NCBI GenBank assembly: GCA_028689775.1
Contig: JAQVCM010000016.1
Span: forward strand, 1-64,000
Reading direction: 5' to 3'
Length of the DNA stretch: 64,000 nucleotides
Origin: Crocinitomicaceae bacterium
GTDB lineage: Bacteria > Bacteroidota > Bacteroidia > Flavobacteriales_D > Crocinitomicaceae
This document shows, one piece after another, positions 25,023 through 33,435 of the stretch. A program made the translations under genes and the position numbers. The notes under the pieces are model-generated. The model was given only the letters and a program-made list of their open reading frames with translations, did no database searches and had not been told where the DNA came from. Within the stretch, counting starts at the first letter, position 1. Each line of letters starts with the position of its first letter.

Positions 25023-26427
25023 GAACTTCACTTTACAGCATGGAGCAACTTTGTCTGTTGCCGACAATCCACTCGGTGAAGGTGGAGAAGGTGAAGTATA
25101 TGAAATTTTAAGCCCTGCTAATTATCGAAATTCAGTTGCCAAAATATTATATCCTGACAAGAGAACAAATGAAAGGCGTTATAAAGTAAGATATATGGTG
25201 GATAATCCACCTGCAAATATTCAAGATGGAAACGGTCATAATTTTCTTATTTGGCCTCAACAGATACTTTTAGACAATAACGATTTTGTTGGCTTCATAA
25301 TGCCAAAAGCAGAAGGCATTGATTTAGAAGAATTATGCAGAGTAAAGCTCAAACCCGAATTAGGTTCAGAATGGCAAAAGTTTTATAGAGACAATTTTGA
25401 TTCGATGATTCTTCGACTAGTCTTGTGCAGCAACATTGCTAAAGCGGTAAATGCTCTACACGCCACAGGTCATTATGTAATTGGAGACTTGAAACCTGAA
25501 AACATAAGAGTAAAATCAAATGGTTTAGTTTCCATTCTTGATTTAGATTCTTGCCAAATTTCAGATGGTGGTCAAATTCGTTTTCAATCAAAAATGAATA
25601 CGCCAAAATACAATCCACCTGAAACCATAATTGAGCATAAAGAACTTTCGTGGGACTTATTTATTATTGGTGTTATATTTTATGAAATTCTTTGTGGTAT
25701 TCACCCTTTCATTGGAACAACAAAAACACCTTACGAAAATTTAAACACACCTGAACAAAAAATACAAGCAGGTTTATTTCCTTTCGGTTCTAAGTCTAAT
25801 TATTTTGAAGTTATTGCAATTCCGCATTACGATTTCAAAAATCTGCCTGACCGTGTTCAAAAATTATTTCTACGCTGTTTTGACCAAGGAATAACAAATC
25901 CTGCAATAAGACCAAACACGACAGATTGGCTCAATAATTTAACAGCTAAACCAAAAATAGTTTACTTCAAAACAGACAGAGAAAATATAATTTCTGGCGT
26001 TGAAGTTACTTTAAGTTGGAAAGTGGAAGGAGCTGACGAGATAGTAATAAATGAAGGCATAGGTATAGTAAAGGAAAGTGACTCAATTACAGTAAAACCA
26101 AATTCAGAACGCAATTACAAAATTACTGCAACAAACAAGTTTGGAATTGATGAACAACAAATTCACATTTCTACTTTCCCTACTCCTGTTATCGAAACTT
26201 TAAAAATACCAATGCCCGAATTTACGAGCAGAGTTAATTTGAATCCGATACAAATCAGTTCGCCCAAAATTGATGTTTCAATCAATTTCGATTCACTAAT
26301 TAGTGCAAGACCAATCTTCACGGAACAAAGTAATGAATTGAGAACATTGAAACCACAGCATAAACCCAAAAAAGAATTAAACCTTTCGAGTATATATGAA
26401 AGCATTAGGAGAAAAATATCAAGATAA
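25015..26427 (+). CDS. Ser/Thr protein kinase with C-terminal Ig-like domain
   Basis: 470 residues. The kinase domain covers about 1-310. The Gly-rich loop GEGGEGEV is at 21-28 and the ATP-binding Lys43 is in VAKILYP. The catalytic loop reads VIGDLKPEN with D158, where the HRD His/Arg are replaced by Ile/Gly. The metal-binding DLD is at 176-178 in place of DFG. A beta-sandwich follows at ~318-395 with the pattern LSWKVEGADEIVIN...ITATNKFG, an Ig-like fold often found in envelope proteins. There is no transmembrane helix. The C terminus is basic (YESIRRKISR). The helper region after the kinase may bind partner proteins. It overlaps the phosphatase gene by 8 bp. Confidence 0.88.
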   Translation: MPKNFTLQHGATLSVADNPLGEGGEGEVYEILSPANYRNSVAKILYPDKRTNERRYKVRYMVDNPPANIQDGNGHNFLIWPQQILLDNNDFVGFIMPKAEGIDLEELCRVKLKPELGSEWQKFYRDNFDSMILRLVLCSNIAKAVNALHATGHYVIGDLKPENIRVKSNGLVSILDLDSCQISDGGQIRFQSKMNTPKYNPPETIIEHKELSWDLFIIGVIFYEILCGIHPFIGTTKTPYENLNTPEQKIQAGLFPFGSKSNYFEVIAIPHYDFKNLPDRVQKLFLRCFDQGITNPAIRPNTTDWLNNLTAKPKIVYFKTDRENIISGVEVTLSWKVEGADEIVINEGIGIVKESDSITVKPNSERNYKITATNKFGIDEQQIHISTFPTPVIETLKIPMPEFTSRVNLNPIQISSPKIDVSINFDSLISARPIFTEQSNELRTLKPQHKPKKELNLSSIYESIRRKISR

Positions 26428-26431
26428 TAAT

Positions 26432-28210
26432 ATGAGAAAGCCAAGCGGTTTGCAGAACTTCTTTATACTCTGTTCAGGAGCAGACAAGGAGATAATAAAA
26501 GATTGCCCAACGGAATGGAACAAATTTGCTGGAATTGGTGCAACCATTTTTTTAACGGCTTGCCTTGCTTTGCTAAGTGGTGCTTATGCTATGCATTTTG
26601 TTTTTGAGAACTCAATTGTCTCTATACTTTTTGGTGTGTTTTGGGCGATTGTAATATTTAACCTAGACAGGTATATTGTTTTAAGTCTTAGAAAAGAGAA
26701 AATACCAACTCAAACAGATATAAAAAGAGAAACCGACCCAAATAAAAAAGAAGAACTTAAATCGGAAAAAAGCCGATTGTTTTGGAATCAAATTTATATG
26801 GCTTCGCCCCGTTTTATAATTGCATTGATTATAGCCTTGACCGTTTCAAAACCAATAGAATTAAGACTTTTCCAAAACAGAATAGACAAAGAACTTGAAA
26901 ACACAGTTAAAACAGAAGATTCAAAATTTGATATTGAAGAAACAAAAAGAATCGAAGATTTAAACAATCAATTAACTGGTATTAATAAACAAGAAGAAGC
27001 GGATAAATCTGCAATTTTTGCTGGAAATCCAATTTATCAAGATGCAAAAACAAATATCCCAAAGCTTGAATCTGATATTAAAAGTAAGGAGCAAACAATA
27101 ATTGCAAACAAAAAGATAATTGATGCCAATAGATACAAAGAGACTAGATATAAAACCAAGGTTGACCCGATAACCAATATAACTGAAAAGATTCCTTATT
27201 CAGTTTGGTTACCCAATGCTACAGCAGTCGCAAAAATCAATGAAAACAAAATACTTGGCACAGAAATCCAAAAACTAAACCTAGAATTATCAGAACAGAA
27301 AGGAAAACAAAGTACCGTTGAAACTACTTTAAGTCAATCTGCAAATTCTGTTTCAACGAAATATGAATCAGCAAAAAATAATATTACCCAACAAATAGAA
27401 AATTTGAATAAAACCTATTTGCAACGTAAATCTGACTGGGTAAATGCAAATAAAAGAAGTTCTGATTTACCTGCTCGTCTAGAAGCATTAGGTAATATTT
27501 CATCATTTGGAAATTCAATTTGGTGGGCAAGTTTGGTAATTACTCTTTTATTCATTGTGTTAGAAACTGCTCCTGTTGTGGTTAAACTTTTAACAAAGCG
27601 GGGGCCTTATGATGAAAAACTTGATGCTATTGAGTACCAGATTTACATTGATGCGAGCAAAAAGGTTGATATGCTTAATCGTGAAATAAATGAGTATATG
27701 CGGCTCGCAAATGATGCAGCAAAACTAAGTGGTTCTATCAGGCTGGATGCAGAAAAAGATAAATTGGAAGTTGAACTTCGTAACAATAAAGAGCTATTAA
27801 ATAAGCTTGCAGACTACCAAAGAGACCTTGCCAATATTTATGCTGATGCTTGGTATCAAGAAGAAAAAGCAAAAGCATTGATGCAAGCAAAAGGAATGTA
27901 TAATCAAGCAAACTCCACAAATACTGTAAACGACAAACCTAAAATTGAAGAATCATTTTGGAGACAAAAAGGCTCACCTGATAAAATAGAGTATTTTTTC
28001 AGAAACGGCTCTTTGACAGATAATGAATTATTGTACTTCGAAAATGAACAGTTGAATAAGGGTAAATGGAATTACAATTCAATGAAAGATGAAGTTGAAA
28101 TTGATTTACTTGGCAACAAAATAAACTATTCAATTTCAGAAATAACTAAAGACAAATTGAAATTGACGGATAAAATTAATAATGACATTTTAGAATTTGA
28201 AAGAGTATAA
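26432..28210 (+). CDS. DUF4407 membrane protein with long periplasmic/cytosolic coiled coil
   Basis: 592 residues from the ATG at 26432, 5 bp after the kinase stop. Four transmembrane helices: FAGIGATIFLTACLALLSG, SILFGVFWAIVIFNL followed by the conserved DRYIV, ALIIALTVSKPIELRLF, and WWASLVITLLFIVLETAPV followed by KLL. Between helices 3 and 4 lies about 220 residues of charged coiled coil. The order and the NLDRYIV and ETAPV motifs are those of DUF4407. The C-terminal ~70 residues form an extra small beta-rich domain. It is a plausible membrane effector or sensor of the kinase/phosphatase pair. The last base of its stop codon is the first base of the next gene's ATG (TAATG). Confidence 0.87.
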   Translation: MRKPSGLQNFFILCSGADKEIIKDCPTEWNKFAGIGATIFLTACLALLSGAYAMHFVFENSIVSILFGVFWAIVIFNLDRYIVLSLRKEKIPTQTDIKRETDPNKKEELKSEKSRLFWNQIYMASPRFIIALIIALTVSKPIELRLFQNRIDKELENTVKTEDSKFDIEETKRIEDLNNQLTGINKQEEADKSAIFAGNPIYQDAKTNIPKLESDIKSKEQTIIANKKIIDANRYKETRYKTKVDPITNITEKIPYSVWLPNATAVAKINENKILGTEIQKLNLELSEQKGKQSTVETTLSQSANSVSTKYESAKNNITQQIENLNKTYLQRKSDWVNANKRSSDLPARLEALGNISSFGNSIWWASLVITLLFIVLETAPVVVKLLTKRGPYDEKLDAIEYQIYIDASKKVDMLNREINEYMRLANDAAKLSGSIRLDAEKDKLEVELRNNKELLNKLADYQRDLANIYADAWYQEEKAKALMQAKGMYNQANSTNTVNDKPKIEESFWRQKGSPDKIEYFFRNGSLTDNELLYFENEQLNKGKWNYNSMKDEVEIDLLGNKINYSISEITKDKLKLTDKINNDILEFERV

Positions 28211-28389
28211 TGGCTTGGCGTTTTAGAAAATCGAAGAATATCGGTCCTTTCAGAACCACACTTTCCAAAAAAGGCCTTGGGACAAGTTTTGGGTTTTTAG
28301 GATTTCGTTTTGGAGTAAGTCCAGACGGCAGAAAATATTGGAGTTTTGGCATTCCCGGAACAGGGCTTTATTACATCAAATACTATTGA
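28210..28389 (+). CDS. DUF4236 small protein
   Basis: 59 residues. The sequence is rich in G, F and basic residues with the pattern WRFRKS, GPFRTTLSKKGLGTSFG, FRFGVSPDGRKYWSFGIPGTGLYY, which matches the DUF4236 family almost end to end. The ATG shares one base with the DUF4407 stop, so translation is coupled. Function unknown. The family is commonly found with mobile or stress genes. Confidence 0.85.
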   Translation: MAWRFRKSKNIGPFRTTLSKKGLGTSFGFLGFRFGVSPDGRKYWSFGIPGTGLYYIKYY

Positions 28390-28391
28390 AA

Positions 28392-28691
28392 ATGACTAAC
28401 ACAATCAAACTACTTCTCTCAATTCTATTCTTCCTCTGTTTGGCAAATATGCCTTATGGTTATTACCAATTTGTAAGATTTGCAGCACTAGTTGGCTTCG
28501 CAATACTGGCATATCAAGCCCACGAAGAAGGTAGGGAAAGAGAAATGATCATTTACGGTGTACTTGCACTGCTTTTTCAACCGTTTTTCAAAATTGCACT
28601 TGGTAGAGAAATATGGAACTTGGTTGATGTGCTTGTAGGAATCGGATTGATTCTTTCCACTTTTATAAAACCTAAAGCAGGTAAAACCTAG
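28392..28691 (+). CDS. Small polytopic membrane protein (DUF6804-like)
   Basis: 99 residues from the ATG at 28392, two bases past the DUF4236 stop. Three to four hydrophobic helices with YYQFVRFAALVGFAILAYQA, a charged HEEGREREM turn and LVDVLVGIGLILSTF. This matches the small DUF6804-type proteins as I recall them. It is the last gene of the operon. A longer frame from 28338 overlaps DUF4236 and is less likely. Function unknown. Confidence 0.8.
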   Translation: MTNTIKLLLSILFFLCLANMPYGYYQFVRFAALVGFAILAYQAHEEGREREMIIYGVLALLFQPFFKIALGREIWNLVDVLVGIGLILSTFIKPKAGKT

Positions 28692-29014
28692 AGAACTTTT
28701 GATTGCTGCCGGATATTGTCTAAAATTAGGATAAAAAAAGGCTTCATAAACTTCTTTGAAATAAATAATTTTGATCTTAAATCATTCGATTTTTTGGAGC
28801 TAGTGAAACCTTAAAACACGCAAACATTTTGATGGTTGATTATTGTTTTAGTTTCCAGAAAATCTGCTTATACACTTGAAAAGCAACGACAATCACTCTG
28901 TTTGACTTAAAAAGATTTTCAATTTGACATTTTTATTTCTACTTTTAAAAAATCAAACCCAACTTAAGAAAAATAGTTTCTTAGTTGAAATCTAAAAAAA
29001 ACGACCCAAAAACG
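28692..29014. other. 323-bp intergenic region, nothing distinct seen
   Basis: AT-rich sequence between the signalling operon and the DUF1801 gene. No ORF, strong hairpin or clear terminator is visible. A TAGTTTC near 28975 is only a weak -7 match. Confidence 0.4.
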
Positions 29015-29470
29015 ATGAAAGCTACCGGAAATACCGTCCAAGAAATTCTGTCCAACATCCCGGAAGACAGGATTGAACCTTTTCATAAACTTCACGAGGT
29101 AATCGTGAAAAATCTACCAAGGGGTTTTGAAGCAGCGATCAGTTATGGTGCTTTGGGATATGTTGTACCACACACAATTTATCCCGCAGGATATCATTGT
29201 AAACCAAGCGAGCCTTTGCCTTTCGCGTCGCTCGCTTCGCAAAAAAACTCGATTAACTTTTACCACATGGGCATTTATATAGATCCCAAAATCTTGGATT
29301 GGTTTGTAGCTGAATATCCAAAACACAGCAAGCAAAAGCTGGACATGGGCAAAAGTTGTATCCGTTTTAAAAAATTCGCTGATATTCCCTACGACCTCAT
29401 CGGTGAATTGATGACAAAAATGAGTGTCGAGGATTGGGTAAGTCTTTATGAATCCATGTTGAAAAAATAG
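29015..29470 (+). CDS. DUF1801 (YdhG-like) protein
   Basis: 151 residues from the ATG at 29015, and the TTG at 28985 is rejected. Typical DUF1801 features: TVQEILSNIPEDR at the N terminus, ISYGALGYVVPH in the middle, NFYHMGIYIDP, then LDMGKSCIRFKKFADIPYDLI toward the end. The fold is small and alpha/beta with a surface pocket. No enzyme activity is established. The neighbouring ORF is a truncated relative, suggesting duplication or exchange in this accessory stretch. Confidence 0.85.
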   Translation: MKATGNTVQEILSNIPEDRIEPFHKLHEVIVKNLPRGFEAAISYGALGYVVPHTIYPAGYHCKPSEPLPFASLASQKNSINFYHMGIYIDPKILDWFVAEYPKHSKQKLDMGKSCIRFKKFADIPYDLIGELMTKMSVEDWVSLYESMLKK

Positions 29471-29543
29471 AAAAAACAAACTTTTTAAAGAACATAAAAT
29501 ACTTTCGTTCAAAAGTTTAAACATTTTTAAAAGGACATTTTAG

Positions 29544-29729
29544 ATGAAAGAAAACGAACGTTTTGAAGAAGTAATTAAAACGTTTTCAAGAGAAATACAG
29601 GAAATTGCACGACAAACAAGGCATCTCATTTACGAGGTTTTACCAGAAGTTGTTGAAGTAGTTTGGGTTCAGCAAAAAAACATCGGTTTTGGAACTGAAC
29701 CTAAGATTATTGATGCATTCTTTCGCTAA
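29544..29729 (+). pseudogene. Truncated DUF1801 gene (N-terminal fragment)
   Basis: 61 residues. KTFSREIQEIARQTRHLIYEVLPEVVEVVWVQQKNIGFGTEPK matches the first half of a DUF1801 protein, where the family usually continues for 80 more residues. Here the similarity stops at about 29705 and a stop follows at 29729. The 3' half is absent from the following sequence, which instead leads into the MITE-like element 42 bp downstream. It was probably truncated by a rearrangement or insertion. Confidence 0.7.
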
Positions 29730-29770
29730 TTCATTATTTAAAAAGACACACTACACGTTTTTGCGATATT

Positions 29771-29979
29771 AACCTGAGTTCGATTGTAAAATTGAGATTT
29801 ATATTTCAATGAATGAGTATAATACGAGGAATTTTAAATAAAAAATAGTGGACTATTTTTATTTAAAATGACGAAGTAGGATGCCATTCATTGGAAAGCT
29901 GAACAAAGAGGATTTTGAATAGTTTATTATAATCTTATAATCAGCGATATAAATTCGATGGGATAATCGAACTCAGGTT
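29771..29979. mobile_element. 209-bp MITE-like element with perfect 15-bp terminal inverted repeats
   Basis: AACCTGAGTTCGATT (29771-29785) and AATCGAACTCAGGTT (29965-29979) are perfect reverse complements. Both sides are flanked by ATT, a candidate 3-bp target duplication. The interior is AT-rich and non-coding, so this is a non-autonomous element or an internally deleted insertion sequence. The first 44 bases recur as a reverse complement at 38441-38484 with one mismatch. The terminus resembles those of some Bacteroidota IS982-type elements as I remember them, which is tentative. Confidence 0.8.
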
Positions 29980-30164
29980 ATTAAGTATATGCGATTTTGA
30001 ATTGTAGCAAGATCAATCAAAAATCGGTACTTTGAATCAAAATAATGTGAGAATAATATAACTTTTTTTGGCAATAATGTAAATTATCGCGTACTAATTC
30101 TTCCTAGTTTTGTAAGATAATCTTTAGACGAAGAAAAAAATCGAGTCTACTAAAACAAAACGAT

Positions 30165-30662
30165 ATGAAAAAGTATTTGGCAATAATGAGTGTTCTTGTA
30201 TTTGTTTCTTGCAACAGTGCAAAAGATAAGGAAGAAATAGCACAAGATGCTTTGGATCAAGAAATGGTAAGACAAAGAACGATTGATTCGATGAAAATCA
30301 TCACCCTTGAAAAAGAAAATGAAGAGATAACGGCTGAAACAGAGGATACGAAACCTGCACGTGCAACCAGTCAAAGCACTGCTGGAAATCAAACGTCCAC
30401 TTCAAATTCTTCCACTGCGACAAAAAGTCCAGCGACTTCAAGTGCAGAACCTGAAGGGAAAAAGAAAATGAACAACAAAACAAAAGGCGCTATTATTGGA
30501 GCTGGTGTTGGAGTAGTTACCGGTGCTGCAACTGGAGCAACGGTTAGCGACAAAAAAGGCAAAGGCGCTATTGTTGGTGGTGTTATTGGTGGAGCGGTTG
30601 GAGCTGGAGCCGGATACGGTGTTGGTTCACAAAAAGATAAAAAAGATGCTGAGAAAAAATAA
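30165..30662 (+). CDS. Lipoprotein with glycine-zipper domain
   Basis: 165 residues. The lipobox VFVSC puts the lipidated Cys at about residue 16. A coiled, Glu/Lys-rich stretch and a Ser/Thr-rich linker (about 60-95) follow. The C-terminal domain is a glycine zipper: GAIIGAGVGVVTGAATGATV and GAIVGGVIGGAVGAGAGYGV, two hairpin-forming hydrophobic Gly-x-Gly segments separated by DKKGK. Such 2TM Gly-zipper proteins (SlyB/OsmB-like) sit in the outer membrane and respond to envelope stress. A -7 element like TAGTTTTG lies near 30107. A strong terminator follows. Confidence 0.85.
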   Translation: MKKYLAIMSVLVFVSCNSAKDKEEIAQDALDQEMVRQRTIDSMKIITLEKENEEITAETEDTKPARATSQSTAGNQTSTSNSSTATKSPATSSAEPEGKKKMNNKTKGAIIGAGVGVVTGAATGATVSDKKGKGAIVGGVIGGAVGAGAGYGVGSQKDKKDAEKK

Positions 30663-30709
30663 TTTCGGAAGATAAAACAGCTTTTTACAAGCTAATTATA
30701 AAATGATTC

Positions 30710-30746
30710 AACTCATCCTTGTTTAAGAACGAGGATGAGTTTTTTG
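30710..30746 (+). terminator. Rho-independent terminator
   Basis: AACTCATCCT (30710-30719) pairs perfectly with AGGATGAGTT (30732-30741), followed by a T run. It terminates the glycine-zipper lipoprotein gene. Confidence 0.9.
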
Positions 30747-30790
30747 TTTGATGAAAACTGTTTACTAAACGAATCTAGAATCTTTTATAT

Positions 30791-30815
30791 GCAGTTTAAA
30801 TCAAGTTTAAACTGC
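30791..30815. repeat. Perfect 10-bp inverted repeat
   Basis: GCAGTTTAAA (30791-30800) and TTTAAACTGC (30806-30815) form a stem with a 5-nt loop and no T run. It is in the upstream region of the 30925 gene. It may be an operator. Confidence 0.5.
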
Positions 30816-30924
30816 ATTTAAATCCCTATCACCTCCTGAAAATAGAATAATTTCCAATGTGAAACTGAAGTCAATGGATGGGATTGACTAATTTCGTGAA
30901 ATATCATTCTCATTCCAATCGAAC

Positions 30925-31623
30925 ATGGAAAATACATCTTCCTCGCATTCTCAAATCCAAGTTGTTGGTAATTTTCAAGACCTCATTGCTACTCCTTTTT
31001 CAGGAGAAATGAATGCCATGTGTTGGAAGCGAAAGCTAATTGGTGATTTTGAAGAGCTTGTAAATCAAGTAGAGGTCGAAGAAAACATGGTGGAATTGAC
31101 ACCCGAAACTCTTCTTGGACTTCAGCTCAGTGACGCTGGTCAGTTGGCGAGAGAGATTTTGTTGCGCGATTTAAAAATGTTGACAGAACAAGGCGCCTCT
31201 CCCGTTCTGAATGTCATTGAGCACTATGAACGAGACGATTATTTTCCATTTTTCCCTACGGATGTGTATTCCTTTCACGTAGACCGAGCGCCAATTCCAA
31301 CCAGTACTTTTTTGTGCACCTACTTTGGCGAAGCAAGCGATATTCTTCCCAATTCTCAAGGAATTCAAAAGATATTGGTTCCCGAAATAAGAGCAGAACT
31401 TCGAAAAATTCACGGAGATTCAGAAGCTGGATTTGAAGATTTTCTAAAAGAAAATTTCTTTGATTTACATTATCAAGAACTGACCAACGCAGAACCAATC
31501 AATTTAGGAATTGGTCACCTTTGGAGACTGGCGGTTGATCATCCTGAAAGTCCAGTACCTCCTTGCCTTCATCGCGCACCGAAGGAAAAAAAGAATCAAA
31601 AAAGATTGTTGTTGATTTGCTGA
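30925..31623 (+). CDS. Conserved hypothetical protein, possibly DUF1826-like
   Basis: 232 residues, soluble, no signal peptide. A His-rich central part includes SFHVDRAPIPTSTF and YFGEASDILPN, and the C-terminal region has PCLHRAPK. The spacing of His/Asp before a C-terminal His-Arg-x-Pro resembles the DUF1826 family, which may have a cupin-like metal site. This assignment is from memory and tentative. A TAATTTCG -7 element (near 30888) is the likely promoter. The C terminus KKNQKRLLLIC is probably disordered. Confidence 0.65.
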   Translation: MENTSSSHSQIQVVGNFQDLIATPFSGEMNAMCWKRKLIGDFEELVNQVEVEENMVELTPETLLGLQLSDAGQLAREILLRDLKMLTEQGASPVLNVIEHYERDDYFPFFPTDVYSFHVDRAPIPTSTFLCTYFGEASDILPNSQGIQKILVPEIRAELRKIHGDSEAGFEDFLKENFFDLHYQELTNAEPINLGIGHLWRLAVDHPESPVPPCLHRAPKEKKNQKRLLLIC

Positions 31624-31794
31624 TTTTTAGCTTGTCCGTTTTATTCACGTCTCATTGTAACAAAAAACTGAAACTTGTACTTTAATAAAGATTTCAAAAA
31701 AATTCTTAGAATTTATGCTGAAATATACAGAAAGACAAGTTCACTGAGATAAAAATACGGCAAATGCCTTACAGCATGAAGTGTTCAATTAGCC

Positions 31795-31802
31795 TAAATT
31801 TG
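31795..31802 (+). promoter_or_regulatory. -7 promoter element of the secreted-protein cluster
   Basis: TAAATTTG fits TAnnTTTG, 13 bp before the ATG at 31816. It probably drives the 31816-35447 genes. Confidence 0.65.
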
Positions 31803-31815
31803 CAGTTGAACCTAA

Positions 31816-32730
31816 ATGCAGACCATGAGAACATCTAGAAACATTTTACTTTTTGCCTTGATTTTAATTTCGAATCAATCTTTTGCTCAACAATACATTC
31901 CTTATCTTCCTGAAGATCAAATTTTCATTGGTTCTGATGATTTAGTTGATGAGTCAGTCACTACGTCAATTTCGTGTCAACTTCTAAACATCAAGGACAA
32001 CAAAGAAGTGCCAGTTTCTGAAACAGCTTTGGCGCGGAATAGCACCAATCAAATTTACTATTACAGATTTATCGATCTTGTTAGCGATAAAAATAGCTTT
32101 GAAGCTATGCTAAACTATGAAGATCCTTTCAGTAATCCAATTCAATCAATCGAAATCTCAAATCCAAAAACAGATAAAATACTTGAGAAATGGAACTATG
32201 AGTATGGAACATCACTGGTCGAGAGAATAGAGGTAAATCGCTACCTTCCAGGCGCTGAAAAGCCCGAAGTTTTTGAAATCAGATATGAAGACAACGACAC
32301 TTCCATCCAAGAAACAATCTACACTCCGAAAAAGGCGATTCTTCAACAAACTAAAATTGATTATCATTATCTAGAAAATGAAGGCTATCACAAAGTGAGA
32401 AAAAAATACATCAACGACCCGCTTACTTTGGTGCAAATTGACAGTGCAGTTCATAACAGAAACTATGTGAAACAAGCAGATTATCAAACAAAAAATAATA
32501 AAATAACGGAGACCAAATACACATACGGCGTTCGTAAAATTGAAACGGATGAAGAAGATTATTATCAAAAGAAAATAGAATCTGTGCAAGTAAATGGGAA
32601 AGATACCATCCGTTACGAATATGAATACGACGAGAATGATAATTGGAATGTACGCAAAACGTTTGAAATGAAAAATGGAAAATGGGAATACAGTTCTGTT
32701 ATCAAGCGGACGATTACGTATACAATGTAA
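31816..32730 (+). CDS. Secreted protein with YD/RHS-like beta repeats
   Basis: 304 residues starting with a signal peptide (ILLFALILISNQSFAQ). The rest consists of strand-turn units such as KILEKWNYEYGTSLVERIEVN, IRYEDNDTSIQETIY and YEYEYDENDNWNVRKTF, similar to YD-type repeats of RHS-like or MORN-like secreted proteins but without a toxin domain. The next gene overlaps its 3' end by up to 49 bp. An alternative start is the second Met at residue 4. Function unknown. Confidence 0.75.
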   Translation: MQTMRTSRNILLFALILISNQSFAQQYIPYLPEDQIFIGSDDLVDESVTTSISCQLLNIKDNKEVPVSETALARNSTNQIYYYRFIDLVSDKNSFEAMLNYEDPFSNPIQSIEISNPKTDKILEKWNYEYGTSLVERIEVNRYLPGAEKPEVFEIRYEDNDTSIQETIYTPKKAILQQTKIDYHYLENEGYHKVRKKYINDPLTLVQIDSAVHNRNYVKQADYQTKNNKITETKYTYGVRKIETDEEDYYQKKIESVQVNGKDTIRYEYEYDENDNWNVRKTFEMKNGKWEYSSVIKRTITYTM

Positions 32731-33407
32731 AGACACTTGTAGGAATTAAGAAGCAATCGCTTCCACTAAACAAAAAATTCAATTTGAATCAATTAGAACA
32801 AATATCTGGACAACAAATCGTTGGTTATCAAAAGTGGAGTTTTGTGTTCTTTTCCTTAATGACCTTTATTTCAATTTTGAACGGCAAGACCACGCCTTTT
32901 TACATCATCTATTTCTTCTGGTGTCACGAATTGATTCATTTGCTGGTAGATAAATTATTTTACAAGAAAAATGCCAATGCAATTTTGATAAGTGATAGCA
33001 AAGATTTTAGCGCGCTTGGACTGATGGGAATTTATTGGATTTTTATTGTTGTCATTTTTGGATTGATTGCAAATTTCGACAACACGCAAGTTGTACTGAT
33101 TAATTTGGAAGTACTCTTTCTACAGAATTGGTTCTTCAACATCAATTTAATTGGAGTCGCAGCAGGGAGAATCTATTTGCATTTATCCAAAAAACCTCTT
33201 GAAGTGAACCCGGGAAGCATTTCTCCAAACATGATTGTTCTTCATGTTTCCATTATTTTTGGCGCATTTATACTGTTTTTTATTGTCCGAAAATTTCCGA
33301 CAACTTTTACACCCGATAACTTTTGGGGATCTATTCTAATTGTAACGCCATTTATGTTGCTGAAAATGCTGGTGGATCATCTATCGGCGCCAATAACTGA
33401 AAAATAA
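32682..33407 (+). CDS. Polytopic membrane protein with HELIH motif
   Basis: 241 residues with five to six hydrophobic helices. The striking motif is WCHELIHLLVDK at about 85-96, which contains HExxH within a membrane segment, as in intramembrane zinc proteases. However, the region after it lacks an obvious NPDG-type third ligand, so a protease is only one reading. The predicted start overlaps the upstream gene by 49 bp. No better ATG is present before the first membrane helix, so the true start may be a downstream TTG. Unknown family. Confidence 0.6.
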   Translation: MGIQFCYQADDYVYNVKTLVGIKKQSLPLNKKFNLNQLEQISGQQIVGYQKWSFVFFSLMTFISILNGKTTPFYIIYFFWCHELIHLLVDKLFYKKNANAILISDSKDFSALGLMGIYWIFIVVIFGLIANFDNTQVVLINLEVLFLQNWFFNINLIGVAAGRIYLHLSKKPLEVNPGSISPNMIVLHVSIIFGAFILFFIVRKFPTTFTPDNFWGSILIVTPFMLLKMLVDHLSAPITEK

Positions 33408-33435
33408 AATCATTCATTCAATAATACCTAAAACC

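Noticed and set aside
30791..30815. Rho-independent terminator at the perfect palindrome
   Set aside because: The stem is symmetrical but AT-rich and lacks a T run. A stronger terminator already lies at 30710-30746.
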